From assembly GCF_018449515.1 (NCBI RefSeq), contig NZ_JAAVUQ010000016.1:1-64000 (forward strand): a stretch of 64,000 nucleotides of DNA, read 5' to 3'. Source of the DNA: Caballeronia sp. dw_19 (lineage in GTDB: Bacteria; Pseudomonadota; Gammaproteobacteria; Burkholderiales; Burkholderiaceae). The notes beneath the pieces are model-generated. The model made no database searches. It saw only the letters and a list, made by a program, of their open reading frames with translations, and was not told the origin of the DNA. The position numbers and the translations under genes are program-made. Of this stretch, positions 1 through 7,719 are shown in pieces (positions within the stretch are counted from its first letter, which is position 1; each line of letters opens with the position of its first letter).

Positions 1-160
1 ATGACGTGCCGCCACGCACAGTGGCTAATAGTGATAAAGAGAATATCCGAGTCACGCAGACCACCACGGCCGAAAGCAGCAACCCGGCACTGACCCCGAC
101 CGCTAGCCCGACAACCCCGCCCATCAACCCCAAAACCCCGTCCACCGGCGCGAGCGAAAA
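1..160 (+). repeat. Dispersed intergenic repeat, copy A (cut by window edge)
   Basis: This stretch is nearly identical to 10340-10520 and to the reverse complement of about 9555-9658. It begins at the right arm of the hairpin seen whole in the other copies, so its left half lies outside the window. It ends at the stop codon of the RIO kinase gene. Short open frames inside it run in several frames and look incidental. Confidence 0.8.
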
Positions 161-161
161 A

Positions 162-1013
162 CTAACTATCGAGTTCCTGCTCGCGTCTCACCCGCGCTTC
201 CTCTTCAAGCCTGATGTCTTCAATTTCCTGCATGACAGCTTCAAGATCCACCGGAGTGGTGTCGACTTCCACGTGACCCGTGAGCTTTGTATCAATAGTG
301 AGCAGGCCCGCTTCGTATAGCGCCCACATTTCCTTACCGTAACTCGCCTTCAGCAATTCGGGCGCGAACTGCCCAAAGTAGGTCGCGAGGTTATCGACGT
401 CACGTTGCAGCATGGCTGCCGCTTCGTTATTGCCGGCGGCATCCACGGCCTGTGGCAAGTCGATGATCACCGGACCGTCGGCAGCCAGCAGGATGTTGTA
501 TTCGGACAGATCGCCGTGAATCATGCCGGCGCACAACATGCGCACGACCTGACTCAGCAGCAGTTCGTGCAGCTCGAGCGCACGTGCGTGGCTCATGTCC
601 ACGTCATTCAGACGCGGCGCGACATCGCCCTGGGCATCTACCACCAGTTCCATCAGCAACACGCCATCCGTGCAGATGTAAGGTTGCGGCACACGCACGC
701 CGGCATTGGCGAGGCGGAACAGTGCGTCGACTTCGGCGTTTTGCCATGCTTCTTCCTGCATCTGGCGGCCATAGCGCGTGCCTTTTTCCATCGCGCGCGC
801 TTGCCGGCTGTTTTTCACCATGCGGCCTTCCCGGTAAGAAGCTGCCTGCCGGAAACTGCGCTGCTTCGCGTCTTTATAGACCTTCGCGCAACGCGTGGAG
901 TCACCACTGCGCACGACATAAACGGTCGCTTCCTTGCCGCTCATCAACTGGCCGATCACTTCGTCGATCAAGCCTTCTTCCAGCAACGGCAGCAGCCTTT
1001 TGGGGGTTTTCAT
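162..1013 (-). CDS. RIO-family serine protein kinase
   Basis: Predicted cytosolic ATP-dependent protein kinase of the bacterial RIO1-like branch, 283 residues; physiological substrates of these bacterial members are unclear. Visible motifs are GKEATVY at residues 26-32 (nucleotide-binding segment), the Lys of CAKVYK near residue 44, the catalytic loop HGDLSEYN at 166-173 and the metal-binding segment IIDLPQ at 183-188, all in the usual RIO order. The frame stays open upstream to 1187, but that extension is Arg/Pro-rich with no kinase similarity, so the ATG at 1013 directly before MKTPKRLLP was chosen. It is a single-gene unit whose stop codon abuts repeat copy A. Family assignment is firm; function beyond kinase is not. 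Confidence 0.9.
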   Translation of the reverse strand: MKTPKRLLPLLEEGLIDEVIGQLMSGKEATVYVVRSGDSTRCAKVYKDAKQRSFRQAASYREGRMVKNSRQARAMEKGTRYGRQMQEEAWQNAEVDALFRLANAGVRVPQPYICTDGVLLMELVVDAQGDVAPRLNDVDMSHARALELHELLLSQVVRMLCAGMIHGDLSEYNILLAADGPVIIDLPQAVDAAGNNEAAAMLQRDVDNLATYFGQFAPELLKASYGKEMWALYEAGLLTIDTKLTGHVEVDTTPVDLEAVMQEIEDIRLEEEARVRREQELDS

Positions 1014-1968
1014 ACGGCCACCGCATAGGGGAGGACTTCGCGGAAGCCGCAAAGAGGATGGCAGGCGGGGGGGCAGAAAATTGGAATCATGGCGGATTAT
1101 AAAGGCAACGCGGATTTGCCCGGGCAGAAACGGTTGCGCGCGGGTTGCGCACGCTCGGGAGGGACCGGTTTTCGCCGGCTCATTCATCCCACCAACCCTG
1201 CGCTGAAAGCGCCCGCACGGCGTCTGCTCCAGCTTGCTCTTTGTCTTGCGGTTCCCTGGCCGATTGCGTTGGGCGATTGTGCCGGCCGATAGCGCGAATC
1301 AGCCGCGTTGGCTTTGCAAACAAAGCCAGTGCATGTCTCCCCAACCCCTTCACTCCTCACTCACATAGCGGGCACGCCATCGGACGCCCTGTTTGCAGCC
1401 GACGCACATTGCCAGCTTAGGAATTTAAACCGGATTTCCAAAAGCTTTTCCGTGCGAATTGTTTATTCCGTCGTGCGAGCCGATATCCCGGAGTGCACCC
1501 GGCCGATTCCGCCATCGCCGCCCCTTTGCCGCATTGCGAATCGGGGTTCAATACGCGTATCGAGGACGGATCGAAAAACGCTTCTATTTTGATACGCGGC
1601 TCTGAAAGGAAAGTTTAGTATTTGTCTAATCAATCCCTTAATACATTGCTATCCATATCAGCACAACCATTTAAAGCGCTTTTATTGGTCCTGTTTAATT
1701 AGACGATATTCGAAATTACCGATTAATAATCAGACGTTACAACGTGTTACGTCTTTTTTACTGTCTCAAAACGTTTCGTCTGTGTAACATTCATTCCGAC
1801 AAGTAGGCAGAACATACGTTCTTTTTCAGTCGCGGCGTTTTGGCGGATTTTGCCAGCGACCCTGCCAGCCTTTCCTCCTGATTCAATCGTTACCGAGTTC
1901 CTCCAGGGCGCTTGGGGGAGAAGGTTTGCCCGGTTCAGGTCCATCGCTACGATCAGGCAGCCATTCAA
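1014..1968. other. Long intergenic region with AT-rich segment
   Basis: About 950 bases between divergent genes without a convincing gene; the open frames here overlap one another and lack conserved motifs. The stretch from roughly 1600 to 1800 is strikingly AT-rich for this replicon. It should hold the promoters of both flanking genes, but I could not pick confident -35/-10 pairs. Confidence 0.5.
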
Positions 1969-4008
1969 ATGAAAACACATCCTTTACTCAGTTATTCAAT
2001 ATATTCAGTTGTGCTAGCGTTGGCGGCATGCGGCGGTGGAGGGTCCAGCGATCCCGCCAGCTCCAGTTCCACCGCGGCGACAACCGGCTCTTCCAGCGGA
2101 TCCGGCGGGACGGCCGCTGCCACGTCGGGAACGACGGCAGGTACGACAGCCGGTACGACGGCAAGCACTGCTGCCGGCACCACGGGTTCTTCGGGGGCGG
2201 CAAGCCCCGCTGCTGTCGTGTCACCTTCCGTGGTCGCGAGCGCCGCGCTGCGCATGACGTGCGCGTCGCCGGTTACCGTCACCGGTTCGTCCTCCAGCGG
2301 CGTCATTACAGCCGACACGCCGAGCACCGACGGCACGCGCATGTTTGCCGCGGGCAGCACGTTCCCGCTCGCGATTACCGCCAGCCCCTCGGCCGCCGAC
2401 ACACTCGGGTGGTCCGTCAATGACAGCCTCGGCAACACAGTAGCCAGCGGCAGTTTCCCCGCACCGGCCGGCTCCAGCACCACGACGCTCAGTTGCACGT
2501 CGACGCTGGCCGGTTACTTCGCGGTATCGGCGACGCTGGCCAAAGCGGGCGGCGCCGTCCAGACGGCTGGTACGCGCCCGACCGGGATTGCAACCTTTGG
2601 GGTGCTGCCCAATGTGACCGCGAGCGTGCCGACCCCGACCTATACACACCAGGAACAGCATCGATTCGGCATGCAAGGGTTCAACGGCTGGACCGCGATG
2701 CTCAATGCGCTGGGTATCACGTCGACCATCGATGACCGCGAACTGTCGGCCACGGAGCCGAACGGACCGAACACCTGGACTCCGAGCGCCACCACAACCG
2801 ACACCGGTTATGCGTCAGGCCAGATCATGCGGCTCGTTCGGCTCGACGGGATTCCCGCGTGGGACAGCCCGACCGCCGCCTTCAACGCCAGCTCCTATCT
2901 GCCCACCGACCAGGCGGGGTACCAGACGTACATGAGCCAGGTCGGTACGGAAACTGAAGCGATGCGGCAGAAATACCTGCCCGCAATGGCAAAAAATTAC
3001 TATCAGGTGACCTGGGAGCCGAACCAGTTCTGGCTGGATACGAACGCAAATTTCGTACAGCTATACAAACTGGTTTATACAGGCCTCCACGCGACTGATC
3101 CGAATGCCGTCGTGATGGGTCCCACCGACGCGTTTCCGGCGCTCACCACGCAGCGCCTGCAAACCATGGCGCCGCTGGGTCTGGCCCAGTATCTGGACGG
3201 TATCGCGACGCACGGTTATTACGATGCAGGCACGTCGCCGTCGCATCCGCCCGAGCGTCTTGCGACCGACCCGAGTCCCGCGAATGCCGCTAACGCGCTG
3301 ATGAACGAGATGCGCGGCCTGCGCCAGGAAATGCAGAAGGACTACAAGCCGGGGATGAAGCTGTTCGTGACGGAAACGGGGATCAGCTACGACCTCGGTA
3401 CGTCGTACGGTCCCAATTATCCGACCTCGAATGTTCTGTTCGCGCAGGGCGCGGTGGTGGCGCGCACGCACATCATCATGCTTGGCGAAGGCGCCGACCA
3501 GACCTACGTGTTCTACGGTGCGGATTATCCGGCCGAACCGGGTTACGGCACCTTCTTCGACCTGGCTGACCCGCAGGGCGCGTACGGTGCGACGAACATC
3601 AGTCCGAAGCCGGCAGCGCTGGCGATCGCGGCAATGACGCGTGTGCTTGACGGCACAACCACGCTCGGGCCGGTGAACGGCACACCGTCGGGTGTCTATG
3701 CCTATGGATTCCAGCAGCGCGGCACGGGCATTCCGATTACCGCACTGTGGACCCACAACAACGCGGTATGGAGCGCGAGCACCGGCTTCAGCCAGAGCTA
3801 TAGCGTGAGCTACAACCTGAGCGTCGACGCGGCGGGAACGAGCGGTACGGTGCAGGTGCTGGACTGGATGGGCAACGCGTCGACGGTGGCTTACAGCAAC
3901 GGCGTAGTCACGCTGAACCTGACTGAGATGCCGATGTACGTGGTGTCGAAGAACGCGAGCGTTGCGCAATCGAACTCGACGGTGCCGCTGGGGTATCTGG
4001 GTACCTGA
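1969..4008 (+). CDS. Secreted lipoprotein, putative clan GH-A glycoside hydrolase-like
   Basis: A 679-residue exported protein. The N-terminus has a lipoprotein signal with lipobox LAAC (Cys21), followed by a roughly 55-residue Ser/Thr/Gly/Ala linker (residues about 25-80) that probably spaces the catalytic part from the membrane. The body has two acidic motifs typical of the paired glutamates of clan GH-A TIM-barrel glycosidases: WEPN (Glu350, candidate acid/base) and FVTETGIS (Glu469, candidate nucleophile). The C-terminal part looks beta-rich. The ATG at 1969 was chosen because it gives the signal peptide; the frame opens earlier at 1912. It converges on the phospholipase C gene with a shared terminator. 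The exact GH family and substrate are unknown, so the enzymatic call is an inference from motifs. Confidence 0.6.
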   Translation: MKTHPLLSYSIYSVVLALAACGGGGSSDPASSSSTAATTGSSSGSGGTAAATSGTTAGTTAGTTASTAAGTTGSSGAASPAAVVSPSVVASAALRMTCASPVTVTGSSSSGVITADTPSTDGTRMFAAGSTFPLAITASPSAADTLGWSVNDSLGNTVASGSFPAPAGSSTTTLSCTSTLAGYFAVSATLAKAGGAVQTAGTRPTGIATFGVLPNVTASVPTPTYTHQEQHRFGMQGFNGWTAMLNALGITSTIDDRELSATEPNGPNTWTPSATTTDTGYASGQIMRLVRLDGIPAWDSPTAAFNASSYLPTDQAGYQTYMSQVGTETEAMRQKYLPAMAKNYYQVTWEPNQFWLDTNANFVQLYKLVYTGLHATDPNAVVMGPTDAFPALTTQRLQTMAPLGLAQYLDGIATHGYYDAGTSPSHPPERLATDPSPANAANALMNEMRGLRQEMQKDYKPGMKLFVTETGISYDLGTSYGPNYPTSNVLFAQGAVVARTHIIMLGEGADQTYVFYGADYPAEPGYGTFFDLADPQGAYGATNISPKPAALAIAAMTRVLDGTTTLGPVNGTPSGVYAYGFQQRGTGIPITALWTHNNAVWSASTGFSQSYSVSYNLSVDAAGTSGTVQVLDWMGNASTVAYSNGVVTLNLTEMPMYVVSKNASVAQSNSTVPLGYLGT

Positions 4009-4030
4009 AGGCTGCTTGTGTGCTGAATAA

Positions 4031-4068
4031 AAAAACGCTGCTGCGGGTTCACTCGCAGCAGCGTTTTT
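4031..4068. terminator. Bidirectional rho-independent terminator
   Basis: A perfect 15-base-pair stem (4031-4045 with 4054-4068, core ACGCTGCTGCG) with an 8-base loop, an A-run on the left and a T-run on the right. It lies between the convergent lipoprotein and phospholipase genes and can serve both. Confidence 0.93.
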
Positions 4069-4084
4069 ATTGATACCGCCGGTT

Positions 4085-6190
4085 TCAGCTTCCGAGTGCC
4101 GGGTCGGACATGCTGCTCTTGCCGGTTTCCACGTGTCCTGCAAGACGCCGCACGAAGCTGGTGTCCGAGGCGATGGTGACGCTCAGGTCGTACCAGCCAT
4201 ACGACCCGCGCAGGTCCAGATAAAGGCTTTCGGTGTCGCCGCCACGCACCTGGCGCGTGATGACCGTGCCGGGCGTATAGGCGTTCGCTACGCTGAACGT
4301 GCAGCTCGTCGTGCCCTGGTTCTTCAGGCGCAACTGCAGGTTGCCGTTGGCGACGTCGTAACCCTCGGCGACTTCCGGCAGCGCCTGCTTGTCATTCCAC
4401 CAGCTTTGCTGGACCGCCGTGCCAGTGAAGCGGCGCAGGAACCCGTTCGGACCGTACACGATGAAGTCGTACGTATTGGTTGCGGTCAGCGGGAACTGAT
4501 CCTGCAGGCGTTTCCCGGCTTCGACGGTATAGCAGCTCGGCGCGGTCTGACTGTTAGCCGTGTACAGGAGGAAGGTCGCGCCGGCATCGCCCGTGTTGAT
4601 GAAGTCGAAGGTGACGCCTTTGCCCGTATTCGTCTGTGCGTGAACAAAGAACTCGTAGGGCAACGCGCGGGTGGGGCGCACGCCGGGCTCCTGTTTCGGG
4701 ACGGCCTGAACCGCGGGCGGCACCGGCACATAGTCAGGATGCCGAATCTGTTGCGTGGGGGCGTAGCCGCTCGTGTCCGGCAAGGCCGGCAATGCGGCGT
4801 TCGGGTTCTTGAAATTGAACGCGGATGTCAGGTCGCCGCAGATCGCCCTGCGCCACGGCGTGATGTTCGATTCGGTAACGTTTGCGCGCGAACCAAAACG
4901 CGTTTCGATAAATTGAATCACCGAGGTATGGTCGAACAGTTCCGAGCACACGTAACCGCCTTTCGACCAGGGCGAGACCACCAGCATCGGCACCCGTGAT
5001 CCAAGGCCGTAGGGACCCGCCTGATAGCTGCTGCTGCCCGGGAAGATCTCGTTGACGGTGCTGACCGTGGATTTGCCGTTAGCGGGGGAGGAGGGTGGGA
5101 ACGGCGGCACGACGTGGTCGAAGAAACCGTCGTTTTCGTCGTAGTTGATCAGCAGCACCGTCTTGCTCCACACCGCCGGATTCGACGTCAGGATCTGCAG
5201 CACCTGGTCGACGTACCACGCGCCATAGTTGGCCGGCCAGTTCGGATGCTCGGAGAACGCTTCGGGCACGACGATCCATGAAACCTGCGGCAGCGCGTTG
5301 TTCTGCACGTCGCGCTTGAGGATGTCGAAATAACCGTCGCCGGCTGCCGCGTTCGTGCCGGTGCGCGCCTTGTTATACAGCGGACTGCCGGGCTGCGCGT
5401 TGCGATACTGATTCAGGTAGAGCAGCGAGTTGTCGCCATAGTTGCCAATGTACGCGTCGCTGGTCCAGCCCCACGAGCCGTTTGCATCGAGCCCGATGCC
5501 GATGTCCTGATAGATCTTCCACGAGATGTTCGCGCTTTCGAGCACTTCCGGATACGACGACCAGCTATAACCGAGTTCGGCATTGTCGATCACCGGGCCG
5601 CCGCCCTTGCCGTCGTTGCCCACCCAGCCGGTCCACATGTAATAGCGGTTCGGGTCCGTCGATGAGTTGATCGAGCAGTGGTACGCGTCGCAAATGGTGA
5701 AGGCGTCGGCGAGCTGATAGTGGAACGGAATGTCCTGGCGGGTCAGATACGCCATCGTGGTCGTACCTTTGTATGGCACCCACTGATCGTAACGTCCCTG
5801 GTCGTAAGCGCCTTTTCCCGAGGTCCAGTCGTGCGGCAGATCCTGGATGAACTGGTTGCCGAGGTCGGGCGCGCTGGGGCGGAACGGCAGCACTTCGCCG
5901 AGTCCCGCAGCAATAGGCTGGTTGAAGACCGGCTGGCCGTTGGGAAGCAGCACGGCGCGGGTATCGCCAAAACCGCGCACGCCCTGGAGCGTGCCGAAGT
6001 AATGGTCGAAGGAGCGATTTTCCTGCATCAGCACGACGATATGCTCGACGTCCTGGATGCTGCCGTGCTGGTTATTGGCGGGTATGGCGAGTGCATTGCG
6101 GATGCCAGCCGGCACGATACCTAGTGCGGTGGCGGAACCGGCTGCCTGTGCGGCAGCCCTGAGAAAGTCACGTCGGCTTTTTAAGTTCAT
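4085..6190 (-). CDS. plcN: Phospholipase C, phosphocholine-specific type (Tat-exported)
   Basis: Hydrolyses phosphatidylcholine-type phospholipids outside the cytoplasm; 701 residues, the normal length for the PlcH/PlcN family of the phosphoesterase superfamily. The N-terminus carries a twin-arginine signal (SRRDFLRAA, residues 5-13). The metal-binding and active-site region MQENRSFDHYFGT starts at residue 55, and a second conserved part, with the segments DENDGFFDHV and SPWSKGGYVCSELFDHTS, follows in the middle. The last 200 residues hold two beta-sandwich repeats (DUF756 type). The gene lies 67 bases after a small lipoprotein gene on the same strand. Haemolytic versus non-haemolytic specificity cannot be decided from sequence alone, so the symbol is by family resemblance. 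Confidence 0.9.
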   Translation of the reverse strand: MNLKSRRDFLRAAAQAAGSATALGIVPAGIRNALAIPANNQHGSIQDVEHIVVLMQENRSFDHYFGTLQGVRGFGDTRAVLLPNGQPVFNQPIAAGLGEVLPFRPSAPDLGNQFIQDLPHDWTSGKGAYDQGRYDQWVPYKGTTTMAYLTRQDIPFHYQLADAFTICDAYHCSINSSTDPNRYYMWTGWVGNDGKGGGPVIDNAELGYSWSSYPEVLESANISWKIYQDIGIGLDANGSWGWTSDAYIGNYGDNSLLYLNQYRNAQPGSPLYNKARTGTNAAAGDGYFDILKRDVQNNALPQVSWIVVPEAFSEHPNWPANYGAWYVDQVLQILTSNPAVWSKTVLLINYDENDGFFDHVVPPFPPSSPANGKSTVSTVNEIFPGSSSYQAGPYGLGSRVPMLVVSPWSKGGYVCSELFDHTSVIQFIETRFGSRANVTESNITPWRRAICGDLTSAFNFKNPNAALPALPDTSGYAPTQQIRHPDYVPVPPAVQAVPKQEPGVRPTRALPYEFFVHAQTNTGKGVTFDFINTGDAGATFLLYTANSQTAPSCYTVEAGKRLQDQFPLTATNTYDFIVYGPNGFLRRFTGTAVQQSWWNDKQALPEVAEGYDVANGNLQLRLKNQGTTSCTFSVANAYTPGTVITRQVRGGDTESLYLDLRGSYGWYDLSVTIASDTSFVRRLAGHVETGKSSMSDPALGS

Positions 6191-6257
6191 GGGTCTCTGT
6201 CGGTCGTGGTGGGGGAGGCTTGATCGGGCCCGCCGGCCGCTTTCGTGTCGCCTTGTG

Positions 6258-6578
6258 TTACTCGGCCTCGTGAATAACCGGGGGCAACAAGGGATCGGAA
6301 GCGGCGGCGGGCGGGGCGGCTTGGGTAAGACTGGGTGTCTCTGTTGCCGGCTGGGTTTGCTGCAGAGCCCAGCGTTGTATGTCTGATGATCCGGTCAAGG
6401 CGGACGCATCGGCTTGCTGAAGGGAAGAAGACGAAGAAGCGGGTGATGAAGACGGGGAAGCTGAGGATTGCTGCGGCGTGGATGCTGCGGGTTGATCGTG
6501 CTCACCGCATGCGGCGAGCATCGTGCACGCAAGCACAGCGCCGCACAGCCAGTCGAGACCAAGTAATCTGCTGAGCAC
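6258..6578 (-). CDS. Small lipoprotein upstream of phospholipase C
   Basis: A 106-residue protein starting at GTG, chosen because a good ribosome site (AGAGGA) lies six bases before it. A hydrophobic signal segment is followed by a lipobox LAAC, so the mature protein would be a lipid-anchored periplasmic or outer-membrane protein of about 80 residues. The remainder is low-complexity Ser/Pro/Ala/Gln with no fold I recognise. It precedes plcN by 67 bases without a terminator, so the two are probably cotranscribed. By position it could help secretion or folding of the phospholipase, as PlcR proteins do in Pseudomonas, but there is no sequence similarity visible to support that. Confidence 0.6.
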   Translation of the reverse strand: MLSRLLGLDWLCGAVLACTMLAACGEHDQPAASTPQQSSASPSSSPASSSSSLQQADASALTGSSDIQRWALQQTQPATETPSLTQAAPPAAASDPLLPPVIHEAE

Positions 6579-6702
6579 AAGCGTCCTCTGGACGGTTTGC
6601 GTGACGGCGCCATGCGCATGCGGATGACGTCGGGAAAGGACACGCCAGAGGATAGAAATTACACGTGTAGGATTTATTAAATAATCGAAATAACATCCAT
6701 AT

Positions 6703-6724
6703 CGTAATTAAAACGTAATTAAAA
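6703..6724. promoter_or_regulatory. Perfect 11-base tandem repeat upstream of lipoprotein-plcN
   Basis: CGTAATTAAAA occurs twice head to tail, inside an AT-rich block about 125 bases upstream of the lipoprotein start. An 11-base period places both half-sites on one face of the helix, as in Pho boxes, but the sequence does not match the Pho-box consensus. Candidate regulator site only. Confidence 0.4.
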
Positions 6725-6981
6725 TGTTTGAATAAAGTAGGGAGTGTTAATCAATAGGGAGAGAGTAAGTCGCGTGGCTAACAGGATTTGCCGGTCGTTG
6801 CGACAGTGCCCAAGGTTTGTCCATGCCGCCGTTATGGAAAGGCAGATGGTTATGAAAAATTCGTTAAAGCTTACGATTTACATGCCGTAAAGAAGTGGGC
6901 AGAGGCAGCCAATCGACTGTCACTGGCTGTTATCCGAAGTCCCGCAACGGCGGCTCCTGTGTGCTCGACGAGGAACGCCGG

Positions 6982-7011
6982 CCGGACCATAACAACATTG
7001 TTGCGGTCCGG
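6982..7011. promoter_or_regulatory. Imperfect 30-base dyad upstream of unknown helical protein
   Basis: CCGGACC and GGTCCGG (7 bases each) enclose an inner CAAC-ATT-GTTG dyad with an uneven bulge. It ends 62 bases before the ATG at 7074. It could be an operator or a leader hairpin; no T-tract follows, so it is not a terminator. Confidence 0.35.
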
Positions 7012-7073
7012 TCGCACCAGATTCAGTTGATCCAAAAACGCATCTGGTCGACCGGACGACACAGGAGGACACA

Positions 7074-7511
7074 ATGTTTACCGATACGGCGCAGCGGGTC
7101 TTGCAATTAAGCGACTACGCGGTGCGCCTCGCGGCCGCACGTGACCAGAGTTACGCGCTCGCACGTGAAGTCGAGAAGTCGCAAGCCACGCTGAACGGGA
7201 TGGCCCAGGATCCCGCAAGCGATGCCGCCCTTTGCCGTTATGCGGCTGACGCCCTTGAATCCTTGTGCGAGAACCTGGTGCGGCTGTGCGCGCTGACCGA
7301 CCAGGCGTCGGCGAATGCCGAAGCGCTTGCGGCCTTGCCGCTGAAATTTTTCTCCGATAACGAAGGCGCCGCCGCGGACCTCGAAGCGGCGGTCCTGTCG
7401 CTGGCCGAGGCAACGTCGACCGCTGATACCCAGCTTGCCGAGCTTGCGCAAGTCGTGGCGGAAGCGTGCGGCGCCGTCAATGAAATGCGGCGGCCCGCGC
7501 AAATCGGGTAA
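7074..7511 (+). CDS. Alanine-rich helical protein of unknown function
   Basis: A 145-residue cytosolic protein preceded by an excellent ribosome site (AGGAGG, seven bases before the ATG). It is rich in Ala, Leu, Glu and Asp and appears entirely alpha-helical, with heptad-like stretches that could form a helical bundle; there is no signal peptide or membrane segment. I do not recognise a family. Phasin-like or small regulatory bundle proteins have a similar appearance, but nothing specific supports that. It is separated by about 200 bases from the FUSC transporter on the same strand, and cotranscription is possible but not shown. Confidence 0.65.
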   Translation: MFTDTAQRVLQLSDYAVRLAAARDQSYALAREVEKSQATLNGMAQDPASDAALCRYAADALESLCENLVRLCALTDQASANAEALAALPLKFFSDNEGAAADLEAAVLSLAEATSTADTQLAELAQVVAEACGAVNEMRRPAQIG

Positions 7512-7719
7512 ACCCCGGTCCAGGAATTTTGACACGGTAATATGCGGGTATACGCGAGGCGGCAACATGCTTCGCGTGCGTCGCATGCATTGCGTTGGTC
7601 TGGCGATCCCGGTCCAACGTTTTGCCTGACGCACCAAACAGGAGGGTTCGCCGCGAGGTGGACTCGTCGTATCGGAACCGGCCACGAGCCGCTACCGACA
7701 CTTGTCCCGGGTATTACAC

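Larger units (their letters stand above)
6579..7073. other. Intergenic region between divergent units
   Basis: About 495 bases with an AT-rich part (6655-6760) on the phospholipase side and a dyad at 6982-7011 on the other side. No gene is supported; short frames here lack a ribosome site. Confidence 0.5.

Noticed and set aside
3061..4143. 360-residue open frame on the minus strand
   Set aside because: Runs through the terminator at 4031-4068 and is antisense to the lipoprotein gene.
6703..6724. Pho box upstream of phospholipase C
   Set aside because: The 11-base period fits, but the half-sites do not match the Pho-box consensus.
7529..7555. Sigma-70 promoter before the FUSC gene
   Set aside because: TTGACA is present, but the only TATA-like element lies at a 14-base spacing, which is too short.
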